A DNA stretch of 64,000 nucleotides from DATJGF01 sp035495315 (GTDB lineage Bacteria; Verrucomicrobiota; Verrucomicrobiia; Limisphaerales; UBA8199), in contig DATJGF010000129.1 of assembly GCA_035495315.1 (NCBI GenBank), positions 1-64,000 on the forward strand, given 5' to 3'. This document shows, one piece after another, positions 46,147 to 55,323 of this stretch. Position numbers and translations under genes: made by a program. The notes under the pieces were generated by a model that was given only the letters and a program-made list of their open reading frames with translations, was not told the DNA's origin and made no database searches. Each line of letters starts with the position of its first letter. The first letter of the stretch is position 1.

Positions 46147-46764
46147 TCAGTCGACACTGTTAATATGCAGCTCATTTTTTACTACTTTGCCGTCCAAGGC
46201 CGAAATCCAGACCTCCCCGATGTCCGCATCTTTCTGCGGCTGTCGCAGCTTTGCCGCCCAGAGTTTAACCTTCCAAACGCCCTCCCCTATGCCGCCCTGA
46301 CCCAGCACGCCTTCACCAACTCGCTCCAGCTTCAACTGCGTGGCGGTGATTTTCAGGTCCTTGAGCAGAGGTTCTGCTAAAGCCGTCTTGATTGCCTGGT
46401 CGGAATCGATCTTCAATTTGCTTCGATCCAGTGGCAAATCCCCTCCCGTAACCGGTTCCAACAAACGCATCGGGCGCTTGACCGAGAGCATTTTGCCCGC
46501 CCCAAACTTTACTTCTTGCGCCTTCAACGTTGCTGTCGAGTCATAAAGCACCACATACCAAATGGTGGGGGTGATACTGCCGATCGATTTTTCGGATCGT
46601 ATCTGGACAACTTTATCCTTGGATTGTTCGCCGACATACCGATTGGCTTCTTTGATCAAATCAAAAGCGGTGGGCTCCGCACCCGCTGCGCCCACCGCCA
46701 AAACCGAGGACGCCAAGCAAACTGCCAGCATGGCTGGCTTAATTTTCAAACATCTGGTGTTCAT
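46147..46764 (-). CDS. Exported hypothetical protein, PepSY-like
   Basis: A 205-residue protein from ATG 46764 with signal peptide IKPAMLAVCLASSVLAVGAA. The mature part is a single alpha/beta domain (DLIKEANRYVGEQSKDKVVQ ... SDQAIKTALAEPLL) ending in strands EVWISALDGKVVKNELH, a terminal pattern typical of PepSY-type inhibitor/binding folds. Function unknown. It is 94 bp downstream of the GH97 gene on the same strand, so it may be co-transcribed. ATG 46803 is an alternative start. Confidence 0.65.
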   Translation of the reverse strand: MNTRCLKIKPAMLAVCLASSVLAVGAAGAEPTAFDLIKEANRYVGEQSKDKVVQIRSEKSIGSITPTIWYVVLYDSTATLKAQEVKFGAGKMLSVKRPMRLLEPVTGGDLPLDRSKLKIDSDQAIKTALAEPLLKDLKITATQLKLERVGEGVLGQGGIGEGVWKVKLWAAKLRQPQKDADIGEVWISALDGKVVKNELHINSVD

Positions 46765-46857
46765 TTCGATAGTATAGGTTGAGCCAGGGTACGTGGCAAC
46801 CATGACGCCTCACAGGAGAAAAAATCCTTTGAGGATACCTCGGAGAACGTACGCCCT

Positions 46858-48903
46858 TCAACGGGTCTGCGTAAATTGGGCAACGAATCCACCATCGCGG
46901 GCAAAATGGATGTGCAACGAATCAACGGAGGAAGAGTTTAAAAATTCGGTCTTCAGGTGATTGGGTTGAGAATCGGCATCGGCTGCATCCTTCCATATAC
47001 ACACGTTGTAGTGCCCCGGCTTGAGAAATGAGAGATTCAAATCCAGGTCCCGCGGATCGCCTGCGGAGATCCCGCCCACATACCAGGTCGGTCCTTTGCG
47101 GCGCGCCGTTACCAGCACCTCACCAATTTGACCCGCGAGCACCCGCGTTTCGTCCCACCAGGTAGGCACCGTCTGCAAAAACTCGAACCCGGGCTGTCCC
47201 TCGTAGGCGGTCGGATAATCAGCCACCATCGGATTTGGATTGTCGTAACACACATACAAGCCCAGCTGATGACAGCGGGTTCCCAGCACGTTCGGCGCAA
47301 TGTTGTGGGGTTGGAATTCAGCGCGCGTGACAGCCCGGAAGCCACCCAGGTGATAATCCATCGGGCCCGCGATGAGCCGCGTAAAGGCCATCATTAGATC
47401 ATGATCCGGGGTGCAGCGGTCGCTCCATTTCAAGTACTCGAGATTGAGCGCACCTTCATGGTTCATCAAGTTTGGATAGGTGCGTTGCCAGCCGGTCGGT
47501 TTCCAGATTCCGTGAAAATGAATCAGAATATGGTGCCGCGCGGCGGCTTGCAGAATCGACTCGGCATGCTCAACCGAATCCTGATCGTCATGATCAAAGA
47601 AATCGACCATCATGCCGCTCCAGCCCATTTTTTCGAAAGCGCTGAAAGCTTCCTCGACTCGGCCGCGTAAAGCCCCCTGATGGACCCAGGTCCATAAGCG
47701 CACGTGCTTTGAGGCTGCGTATTCGCGGATAGCCTTTAAATCAAAATCTGCGCGCGGCTTGGTCACATCTGTGTCTGGTCCCGGTGCGACGCCCACGGCC
47801 GATTGATAGTACCAAGGCGAAACGGTCTTCTCATCCGAAGTCAGGGAATGCGTAGGAATGCCGGTGCGCGCGCAGAAATCGATGTACTTTTTGGCCATCG
47901 CCAGCGAAAGAATGGGCAAGTCGCGTTCGCCGTTATATACGTCGCCATTCCACCACGAGAAAGTGATTTTGCCAGGGTGAATCCAGGATACGTCCCGGAC
48001 CACCGAGGGTTCGTTCAGACAATACAAGGTGCTGGACTCCAGAAGAGCGCCCAGCCGGTCCGCGAGCAGCAGCACGCGCCAGGGTGTCTTTAGCGGAAGA
48101 AGTCCGACAACTTTGGTGCCGTCGGGCCGCGGAGTTAGCCGGCACACCAATTCGATTTTGTCCTCGGTGCCTCCTGCTCGGTCCAAGGCCATGCCGGCGT
48201 AGTGTCGCAATGCCGCCTCGGTGAGGGCAGCAAAGGTGCCGTCTTCCCACGTAAGCGTCAGAGGGGTATCAAGCAATTGCCCTGCCCGCAACTCACGCGC
48301 TCGAAGCGGCGTCACATTGTGCTCGTGGGAAGTAGCGTAGTTTTCCAGATACTGCGCGTAAGCAGTCGGATTACCTTCTACATTGAACGATGTCGTTTCG
48401 TCCTGGATTACAACCGATTTATTACTTGCCGAATCGAGCAGTTCGTATCGAAAAGCCACAGCGTCGTTGTAACATCTGAATACCAAATCAACTGCCTCGT
48501 GCTTTGCGGTTTCGAACCGAAATCTCCGCTCGCGAAAGTTGTCCAGCGCATGGTCGGATTTGCCAAACAGCACCTTAATTCGCTTATTTACAGAGCGGCT
48601 CTGTTCCCGAGTCAGGCGCGCGCCAGTCATCACGTCGCCAGCGTCGGCCGTTTGCAATCCCAGCCGGCAGTTCGTAAGAATTGCTCTGTTTCTAAACCGG
48701 ACTGACCAGCGCAGCGATACTGAATCGGTTGGAGAGAGGTTGATAGAAACCTCGATGCGACCGTCCGGTGATGTGAGCGACCGGGTCTCGCTCGCTTGGC
48801 CCATCCCAGCAAAGGCCGACAACGCGATCGTAATTACCCCAAAACTGAGCCGCGGGCCCAAACAATAAACTCCTCTCCCCGCAGAAGTTCGAGTCGGTGT
48901 CAT
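46858..48903 (-). CDS. Exported glycoside hydrolase family 97
   Basis: A 681-residue protein with signal segment RLSFGVITIALSAFAGMGQA. The three GH97 parts are present: N-terminal beta-supersandwich (about 40-310), catalytic barrel (about 310-580) and C-terminal beta domain. Key sites: WWNGDVYNGER, MMVDFFDHDDQ with D434 (likely nucleophile), NLMNHEGALNLEY with the acid Glu, and RAEFQPHNIAPNVLGTRCHQ. The Asp in VDFFD fits the retaining alpha-galactosidase group more than the inverting alpha-glucosidase SusB. It releases sugars from alpha-linked glycans in the periplasm or at the surface. Confidence 0.9.
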   Translation of the reverse strand: MTPTRTSAGRGVYCLGPRLSFGVITIALSAFAGMGQASETRSLTSPDGRIEVSINLSPTDSVSLRWSVRFRNRAILTNCRLGLQTADAGDVMTGARLTREQSRSVNKRIKVLFGKSDHALDNFRERRFRFETAKHEAVDLVFRCYNDAVAFRYELLDSASNKSVVIQDETTSFNVEGNPTAYAQYLENYATSHEHNVTPLRARELRAGQLLDTPLTLTWEDGTFAALTEAALRHYAGMALDRAGGTEDKIELVCRLTPRPDGTKVVGLLPLKTPWRVLLLADRLGALLESSTLYCLNEPSVVRDVSWIHPGKITFSWWNGDVYNGERDLPILSLAMAKKYIDFCARTGIPTHSLTSDEKTVSPWYYQSAVGVAPGPDTDVTKPRADFDLKAIREYAASKHVRLWTWVHQGALRGRVEEAFSAFEKMGWSGMMVDFFDHDDQDSVEHAESILQAAARHHILIHFHGIWKPTGWQRTYPNLMNHEGALNLEYLKWSDRCTPDHDLMMAFTRLIAGPMDYHLGGFRAVTRAEFQPHNIAPNVLGTRCHQLGLYVCYDNPNPMVADYPTAYEGQPGFEFLQTVPTWWDETRVLAGQIGEVLVTARRKGPTWYVGGISAGDPRDLDLNLSFLKPGHYNVCIWKDAADADSQPNHLKTEFLNSSSVDSLHIHFARDGGFVAQFTQTR

Positions 48904-49023
48904 GGCAGGCTAGGCTAGGTAAGCACCACCCATTTTGCCAGCAGATTTGTTGCTGTTCCAAAATCACTTCTGGCCAGTCCGCAATAGCCGCGCGGGAGTT
49001 CATTCCGGTGCGGCCAACCTGGC

Positions 49024-50088
49024 TTAGCCTTTCAACAGCTCCCTTTGCCAATTCATCAGCGCCGCGGAATTCATTTCCCAATTATGGGCCAATTCCGAAA
49101 GCGTGCCACGGCTGGCGATTAACGTCGGATCAATTTCCAATTCAGCCGCCCGAGCATCGCGTTTGTTTTGCAACTCCTGGAAACGGCGTTTCTCTGCCTC
49201 GTTTGGGCGCCGTCCCATCGATTTGAGTATCCGCGGGTGATGCTCCGCGGCTAAATCCGAGCCCCGGGTAATAGCCTTGAGTAGACCCAATCGCCGACGC
49301 TCCGATAAGTGACGAGGGAGCAATGAGCCGATCGCACCACCGTTTGCAGCGGCGGCTGCAAGTTCCACCAGTTTTTCATGGCTCATCACGAAAAAGGGAG
49401 GACGGTTTGCCGCAACGGCTTCAGTTTCACGCCAGCGCCACAGTTCTCTCAAAATCGCAAGTCCTGGCCGCCCAAGATGGTGACTGCCCTTCACGCGCCA
49501 AATCAGATCCATGTCCAGTGACCGTTCCTGGGTAGAGTCCTGAATGAGCCGGGCACAAGACTCCTGATGCCAGCTTAGCCGACCCTTGAGCTCCAAGGCT
49601 TGTTTCAAGCAGTCAGCCAGAGGCTTTAGATAATGTGTGTCATTGCGAGCATAGCACTCCATCCGTTCGGTCAACGGCCGCATTGCCCAGTTTGCCTTTT
49701 GCGGACCCTTCTCCAGTTTCACGCCAAGATAGGTTTCAGTTAGATTGCTCAAACCGAATTGTCGCACTCCTAAAAGTCTCGCAGCCAGCATTGTGTCAAA
49801 AATCGCGGCCGGAATGAATTCGTGATGCTTCCGCAGCAAACGCAGATCGTAATCGGCGCCATGCATTATAATCTCGTGCGCTGAGAGGGCCTTAAGCACT
49901 GGTCCCAGGTCGAGCCCGGCTAAAGGGTCAACTAGCCGGTCGCCAAATCGCGTGCTGACCTGGATCAAGCAAACCTTCTCGGGATATGCATGCAAACTAT
50001 CGGCCTCCGTATCGACCGCTACCCAACTGGCCTGCTTCAGCGTAGCCAGGAACTCTTCGAGCTTCTGTTCCGTATCAACCACAGACAA
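49024..50088 (-). CDS. rnd: Ribonuclease D
   Basis: A 354-residue 3'-5' exoribonuclease. The DEDDy residues are D26 and E28 (VAVDTEAD), D81 (HGADYD) and the Y146-x3-D150 motif (YARND). One HRDC domain follows at about residues 205-285, and the C-terminal helical part is slightly short. It trims tRNA and other stable RNA 3' ends. Length is near the family norm. It is a single gene, divergent from the acyl-CoA ligase. Confidence 0.93.
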   Translation of the reverse strand: MSVVDTEQKLEEFLATLKQASWVAVDTEADSLHAYPEKVCLIQVSTRFGDRLVDPLAGLDLGPVLKALSAHEIIMHGADYDLRLLRKHHEFIPAAIFDTMLAARLLGVRQFGLSNLTETYLGVKLEKGPQKANWAMRPLTERMECYARNDTHYLKPLADCLKQALELKGRLSWHQESCARLIQDSTQERSLDMDLIWRVKGSHHLGRPGLAILRELWRWRETEAVAANRPPFFVMSHEKLVELAAAAANGGAIGSLLPRHLSERRRLGLLKAITRGSDLAAEHHPRILKSMGRRPNEAEKRRFQELQNKRDARAAELEIDPTLIASRGTLSELAHNWEMNSAALMNWQRELLKG

Positions 50089-50255
50089 AAAATATATGAG
50101 TGACCACGTAAAGGGCCATTCTTAAATAAGTTACAACACAAGCTCCTTTGAACTCAACCGTTGGGACTTAGCCAAACGCTTGGTTCCAGCCAATCCCCCT
50201 AATCCCCCTATCACCGCCTTGCTCAGGACATTCATTCTTCATATTATTTTCACGA

Positions 50256-51752
50256 ATGAATTTAGCTCTCGCTTTCGCCGATTCCGTCAAAAGCCGCCCC
50301 TCCAAGATTGCTCTTTATTGGGGCGATCGCGAGTTTTCCTACGCGGAGTTGTTGTCGCAGAGCCTTTGCGTCGCAGACCACCTGGTACACAAATTCAACG
50401 TCAAGCCAGGCGATCGCATCGGGTTATGGTTGAAAAACTGCCCGGAGTTTATCCCTGCCCTTTTCGGAATTCTTACAGCTGGAGCGGTGGCTGTGCCGAT
50501 AAACAATTTCCTTAAACCCGACGAGGTGAACTTTATCCTAAAAGATGCCGGTATTGACGTGCTCATCACCGATGACGAACTCGCGTCTCATTTCCATGCT
50601 TTGTCGACTGCGCGTCCCTCTCTTCGACTCTATAAAATCGATCAATTCAACAACGCCACCGAGAACGGCACCTCTTCTCGAAGTTCGAAAACAGGATTTC
50701 CGCAGCGCAAATCGTCTGATCTTGCAGTTCTAATTTACACCTCCGGCACGACCGGCCGGCCAAAGGGGGCAATGCTTTCGCACGCTAATCTGCTGCATAA
50801 TGTCGAGAGTTGTCGGATTGTCCTCAAAACGGTCCATCTCGACCGTTTTGTGGTGCTGCTGCCGCTCTTTCACAGCTACATGCTTACGGTTGGCTTATTG
50901 CTCCCTTTAATCGTCGGCGGGTCAATTGTGCTGGTGAAGTCTTTGCACCCGGTGCGCAATATATTGCAGGAAATACTCCAACGTCAGGCAACAGTTCTAC
51001 CCGGCATACCTCAGTTCTATCGCAGCATGGTAAATGCCCCAATCCCGGTGCCCCTTCCCCTGCGCCTATGCGTCAGCGGCGCAGCCCCTTTGCCTGTGCA
51101 GGTACTCAAAGAATTTGAGGCGAAATTTCATATCCCCCTCATCGAAGGTTACGGTCTGAGCGAAGCCAGCCCGGTTGTAACCAAAAACCCTCTCGATGGC
51201 AGGCGTAAAGCTGGTTCGATCGGCTTGCCCATCGCTCATGTTGAGGTCAGCATCCAGGACGAAAGCGGCCAGGAGCTGGGTCCAAAAGAAATCGGTGAGC
51301 TCTGTGTTCGTGGTGGCAACGTCATGCTGGGCTATTGGAACCAACCTGAAGAAACCGCGAAAGTAATGCGGAATGGATGGCTTCTCACAGGTGACGTCGG
51401 GTACCGCGATGAAGAGGGCTATTTCTTTATCACCGATCGCAAGAAGGACATGCTGCTGGTTAACGGCATCAATGTTTATCCCCGAGAAATCGAGGAGGTA
51501 CTCTATCAATTCCCAGGGGTCAAAGAAGCCGCTGTCATAGGTCATCCAGATTCGCGCAAGGGAGAACAACCCGTCGCGTTTGTCTCAAGCGAGGAGGGGA
51601 CACTACTTGAACAACACGCCATCCAAAGCTTCCTCCGCAAAAGACTGGCGGATTATAAGGTACCCCGGAAGGTGATCCTGCTTCCAACACTGCCCCGGAA
51701 CGCAACCGGCAAGATTCTTAAGACAGCATTGAGGCAAATACCTGTCAGTTAA
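50256..51752 (+). CDS. Acyl-CoA synthetase (AMP-forming)
   Basis: A 498-residue ANL-superfamily enzyme. The P-loop is YTSGTTGRPKG (161-171). A8/hinge region TDRKKDMLLVNGINVYPRE and the catalytic Lys in RNATGKILKTALR are complete. It lacks the extra N-terminal part of eukaryotic long-chain enzymes and resembles medium/long-chain fatty-acid-CoA ligases. It activates a carboxylic acid as acyl-AMP and then acyl-CoA. The start is ATG 50256. It is a single gene; the substrate is not set. Confidence 0.9.
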   Translation: MNLALAFADSVKSRPSKIALYWGDREFSYAELLSQSLCVADHLVHKFNVKPGDRIGLWLKNCPEFIPALFGILTAGAVAVPINNFLKPDEVNFILKDAGIDVLITDDELASHFHALSTARPSLRLYKIDQFNNATENGTSSRSSKTGFPQRKSSDLAVLIYTSGTTGRPKGAMLSHANLLHNVESCRIVLKTVHLDRFVVLLPLFHSYMLTVGLLLPLIVGGSIVLVKSLHPVRNILQEILQRQATVLPGIPQFYRSMVNAPIPVPLPLRLCVSGAAPLPVQVLKEFEAKFHIPLIEGYGLSEASPVVTKNPLDGRRKAGSIGLPIAHVEVSIQDESGQELGPKEIGELCVRGGNVMLGYWNQPEETAKVMRNGWLLTGDVGYRDEEGYFFITDRKKDMLLVNGINVYPREIEEVLYQFPGVKEAAVIGHPDSRKGEQPVAFVSSEEGTLLEQHAIQSFLRKRLADYKVPRKVILLPTLPRNATGKILKTALRQIPVS

Positions 51753-52020
51753 CAATTTGAATAAAACATCGCTAGTAGCCCGGTTGGATGTGTTTCGGAG
51801 ACGGTATTTCGACTCCCAGCTCAAGAGAAGCCTTCTCCGAAGCACTCGTAAGATCTTAATTCCCAGGTGCTAACAAATGTATTTAGCGGCCGTTCGGGAT
51901 TCGATTTCTACCGTCAGCTTAAATATCAACTCCCTTTCAATGTTGACGATCAGGTTACCCGCCCAATAAGGTATTCCCATAACTGCCGCGGCGCATGAAG
52001 CGTCGAGGCAGCAAATTTTT

Positions 52021-52230
52021 ATGCCCGAAGGATACTGCGTCAAATGTAAGGCCAAAAAGGAAATCATCGATGCGGTCGAAGAAACGATGAAAAACGGGCG
52101 CAAGGCCATCAAAGGCAAGTGCCCAACCTGCGGCACGGTCATGTTCAAGATATTAGGAGGCAAAGCGGCTTCGGTTGCGACGCCAGCCGCACCCGCCGCG
52201 CAGCCTGCCAAGCCGGCTCCGACCAAGTAG
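52021..52230 (+). CDS. Small zinc-ribbon protein (DUF5679-like)
   Basis: A 69-residue protein. Two CxxC pairs make one zinc ribbon: CVKC at 6-9 and CPTC at 34-37, with the conserved core TMKNGRKAIKGKCPTCGTVM. This matches DUF5679, a small domain sometimes fused to topoisomerases. The Pro/Ala/Lys tail (AAPAAQPAKPAPTK) is low complexity. It ends 6 bp before the NDP kinase gene, so the two share an operon. The 268-bp spacer on its left shows nothing notable. Confidence 0.85.
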   Translation: MPEGYCVKCKAKKEIIDAVEETMKNGRKAIKGKCPTCGTVMFKILGGKAASVATPAAPAAQPAKPAPTK

Positions 52231-52236
52231 ACTCCT

Positions 52237-53409
52237 ATGTCGCAGCAACTGGCTTACGTCATCATTACCCCTTACTCCCTGCATAAATCCCGCACAGGGG
52301 GCATCCTGAGCCGACTGATCACACGGACTGGACTGGAATTGGTTGGCGCGCGGATGTTCGCCCCTAGCCAGGAATTGGTCAGTAAATACGCCGAGAAAAC
52401 CATTTCTGCCAACGACCCCCAAGATCGGCAGATTCAGCAACTCATTTATAACTACATTATCCAAAACTTCTCTCCCGATCCCAAATCCGCGCGGCGCCGG
52501 CGAGTGATGATGTTGCTGTTTCAAGGAGATGATGCAGTTCGCAAGACCCGGTCGGTCGTGGGCAACATCAGCGCCGACCGACGTGGCGGCGAAACCATAC
52601 GCGATACGTACGGGGACTTAATCATCGACGAAAACGAACAGGTCCGCTATTTCGAACCCGCGGTATTGGCAGCTCCGACGCCGGAGGAAGCCGAATCGAA
52701 ACTCAGGATCTGGGCTCATTATTCCGATTCCGATGGCGGTGTGCTCGAAAATGTAATCGCCTACCAGCCTAATGAGAAGGGCCAGCGCACTCTGGTCCTC
52801 ATCAAACCCGAGAATTTTCGATTCCCGACGGGCCGACCGGGTAACATGATCGATTTCTTCTCCCGCACGGGCCTGTTCATAGTTTCTGTAAAGCTTCATC
52901 GCATGTCGGTGGCTCAGGCGATTGAGTTCTACGGCCCGGTCCGTGAAGTGCTGCGCACCAAGCTTAAGGATGTCGTCGCAGCAAAAGCCAGGAACGCCAT
53001 CGAAAAGGAATTGGGCTTAAAGATCGGTACTGAACAGGAGCAGCAACTCGGGACCATTCTCGGGCCATCGTTCGGGGATAATCAATTTGAGAATATCGTG
53101 AAGTTCATGTCCGGGGGTGCTCCCTCCGAGACTGCGCCAGCAGATCTCAACAAACCCGGCTCTGAAAAGTGCATCGCTTTGGTCTATGAAGGCGTCGAGG
53201 CCGTACGCAAAATCCGCGACGTGCTTGGCCCTACCGACCCGTCCAAAGCGCCGCCTGGCTCGATCCGGCGAGAATTCGGCCAGACCATCATGGTCAACGC
53301 CGCCCATGCCAGCGATTCCGAGGAAAATGCCCGGCGCGAGATGAAAATCATCGATGTCGGCGAGAACAACTTCCGGCAAATCGTCGAGGAGTTTTACGGA
53401 AAAGTTTAG
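52237..53409 (+). CDS. ndk: Tandem nucleoside-diphosphate kinase, N-terminal copy inactive
   Basis: A 390-residue protein made of two NDP kinase domains. Domain 1 (about 1-165) keeps the fold (AYVIITPYSLHKSRTGG ... TRSVVGNISADRRGG) but has no catalytic His; the matching position is about A145 (VLAAPTPEE). Domain 2 (about 185-390) keeps the phospho-His in NAAHASDSEENA (H357) and IKPENFRFP. Transfer of gamma-phosphate between NTPs and NDPs should therefore rest on domain 2. Bacterial NDP kinase is normally ~140 residues. It overlaps the mutT gene by 4 bp, convergently. Confidence 0.85.
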   Translation: MSQQLAYVIITPYSLHKSRTGGILSRLITRTGLELVGARMFAPSQELVSKYAEKTISANDPQDRQIQQLIYNYIIQNFSPDPKSARRRRVMMLLFQGDDAVRKTRSVVGNISADRRGGETIRDTYGDLIIDENEQVRYFEPAVLAAPTPEEAESKLRIWAHYSDSDGGVLENVIAYQPNEKGQRTLVLIKPENFRFPTGRPGNMIDFFSRTGLFIVSVKLHRMSVAQAIEFYGPVREVLRTKLKDVVAAKARNAIEKELGLKIGTEQEQQLGTILGPSFGDNQFENIVKFMSGGAPSETAPADLNKPGSEKCIALVYEGVEAVRKIRDVLGPTDPSKAPPGSIRREFGQTIMVNAAHASDSEENARREMKIIDVGENNFRQIVEEFYGKV

Positions 53410-53837
53410 CGGACTGCTCCAAATCCGGCCTGGTTTTCACGCCACAGTTCAGCAACCTGCTCCAACCGCCGCAGTAATTTGGCGTCCGCATCAGGGAAGC
53501 TATAATTCCTGAGTTCCTCTTTGCTCACCCATGCGAACGCCGGACACCCCACAGCTCGCGGCTCGTTTTTTCGCCAGCGACACCGAAAGAATTTCAAATG
53601 AACCGTTTTCTCCGGGTATGTGTGGGTGATGCTCTCGATCAGGTCAAGCACCTCCACTTCGGTATCCAATTCCTCCCTCAATTCCCTCACCAGGCACTGT
53701 TCGAAACTCTCCCCCGGTTCACGCTTCCCCCCGGGAAATTCCCACAGACCGCCCAGGTGCGCCTTTTCGTACCGCTGCGCAATCAGCAACTTGTCGTGCC
53801 TGAACACAAGCGCCGCAGCAACATCAATCACCTTCAT
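53406..53837 (-). CDS. mutT: MutT-like Nudix hydrolase
   Basis: A 143-residue protein from ATG 53837. The Nudix box GGKREPGESFEQCLVRELRE-EL (about residues 36-57) is complete, with the REXXEEXGU core as RELREELD. It resembles 8-oxo-dGTP pyrophosphatases that clean the nucleotide pool. The frame stays open far upstream to 54089, but that part includes a dispersed hairpin repeat and is not protein-like. The partner NDP kinase gene is convergent and overlaps by 4 bp. Confidence 0.92.
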   Translation of the reverse strand: MKVIDVAAALVFRHDKLLIAQRYEKAHLGGLWEFPGGKREPGESFEQCLVRELREELDTEVEVLDLIESITHTYPEKTVHLKFFRCRWRKNEPRAVGCPAFAWVSKEELRNYSFPDADAKLLRRLEQVAELWRENQAGFGAVR

Positions 53838-53860
53838 CAGGCTATCTTGCGTGTTAACTT

Positions 53861-53913
53861 GTAGCGGCAGGCGTCTCGCCTGCCTTAGAGCCGGGCATCT
53901 TGCCCGGCGGAAC
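53861..53913. repeat. Double-hairpin dispersed repeat, copy 2
   Basis: GGCAGGCGTCTCGCCTGCC and GCCGGGCATCTTGCCCGGC are two perfect short stem-loops joined by TTAGA. Copy 1 at 45984 shares the same order and spacer. It lies 24 bp ahead of mutT and is typical of REP-like repeats. Confidence 0.75.
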
Positions 53914-54033
53914 GAACCTGAACGGACCTGTAATGCTGATGTGTGGACCACTGATTCTGCTCCGTCACAAGCCGGTTGGCGGGATGCGTTGTCTGCCTCA
54001 GCCGGCGACCGTGTCGCTGGCCGGTCGTTAGAC

Positions 54034-55323
54034 CTACCGTCCGATGCTCTTGTAAATAAAACCCATTTTCTCCATTTCAGCAGGATCAAATAAATTCCGG
54101 CCGTCGAACAGGATTGGATGGGTTAAGCTTTTCCGCGCGCGATCGAGATCCAGCTTCTTGAACTCCTCCCACTCGGTTGCAATGACAAGCGCATCACAAC
54201 CCTCAGCCACCTCATTCATTTCTTGGACGTAAGTCACCTCCTTAAGCAATGCTTTGGCCTTATCCATAGCCTTAGGGTCGTGCACACGAAGAATAGCGCC
54301 TTCCTTTTGTAGCCGCTGACATAACTCGATCGCGGGCGACATCCGCACGTCGTCCGTGTTCTGCTTGAATGCCAGCCCGAGAACGCCGATGCGCTTGTCC
54401 TTCAAAACCCACAAGGTATCGACGATCTTTTTGAGGAACCGGTTCATCTGCTCGCCGTTTATTTTCTGAACTTCCTTCAGCAGGCCAAAGTCATAGCCCA
54501 CCTGCTCGGCAATCTTAATAAACGCGCTCAGATCTTTGGGGAAACAACTCCCTCCGAATCCCAATGAGGCGTTTAAAAAGCGGCGCCCAATGCGGTCATC
54601 CATGCCCATACCCGAGGCAACCTCCTGGACGTTAGCCCCAGTCGCTTCGCATAAGACGGAAATCGCGTTGATATACGAGATCTTCAGCGCTAGGAACGAA
54701 TTGGAGGCGTGTTTAATGAGCTCGGCCGAATTGATATCCGTGACGATCACCGGCGCTTTGAAAGGCGCATAGATTTCCTTCATCGCGGCGACCGGCCGCT
54801 GCGAACGCACACCGATCACAATTCGATCCGGTTTCATCAAATCGTCGACCGCAAATCCTTCGCGCAGGAACTCAGGATTGCTGACGACGTCGAACTCGAC
54901 GCGGGACTTACAATAGCGCTTGATGGTCTCGGCGACCTTGTCCCCCGTCTTCACCGGAACGGTGCTCTTATCGACTACAATCTTGTAGCCGTTCATCGCG
55001 CCGGCGATTTCGCGCGCGACCTTCTCGATGAAGCTCAAATCCACCGCGCCATCCGGCTGCGGCGGAGTCGGCACCGCGATGAAAATTACGTCTGCTTGCT
55101 CTACGCCCTCGTTGGTGCTGGTCGTGAAACGCAACCGCCTCGCTGCGGTATTGCGTTTGACCAATTCCTCCAACCCTGGTTCGTAGATAGGGATCCCGCC
55201 CTCTTGCAGTACCTTGACCTTGCCAGGGTCATTGTCCACACAGACGACGTTGTGCCCGATCTCGGCGAAGCAGGTCCCGGTAACCAAACCGACGTAACCC
55301 GTGCCGATAATCGTCAGTTTCAT
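54034..55323 (-). CDS. ugd: UDP-glucose 6-dehydrogenase
   Basis: A 429-residue cytoplasmic enzyme that oxidises UDP-glucose twice to UDP-glucuronate with NAD. NAD site: GTGYVGLVTGTCFAEIG at the N-terminus. Catalytic Cys260 is in GFGGSCFPKD. The UDP-binding C-terminal domain (VLGLAFKQNTDDVRMSPA) is complete. Length is normal. The product feeds capsule, LPS or exopolysaccharide synthesis. It overlaps the upstream TPR gene by 4 bp (ATGA-type), so they are translationally coupled. Confidence 0.95.
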   Translation of the reverse strand: MKLTIIGTGYVGLVTGTCFAEIGHNVVCVDNDPGKVKVLQEGGIPIYEPGLEELVKRNTAARRLRFTTSTNEGVEQADVIFIAVPTPPQPDGAVDLSFIEKVAREIAGAMNGYKIVVDKSTVPVKTGDKVAETIKRYCKSRVEFDVVSNPEFLREGFAVDDLMKPDRIVIGVRSQRPVAAMKEIYAPFKAPVIVTDINSAELIKHASNSFLALKISYINAISVLCEATGANVQEVASGMGMDDRIGRRFLNASLGFGGSCFPKDLSAFIKIAEQVGYDFGLLKEVQKINGEQMNRFLKKIVDTLWVLKDKRIGVLGLAFKQNTDDVRMSPAIELCQRLQKEGAILRVHDPKAMDKAKALLKEVTYVQEMNEVAEGCDALVIATEWEEFKKLDLDRARKSLTHPILFDGRNLFDPAEMEKMGFIYKSIGR

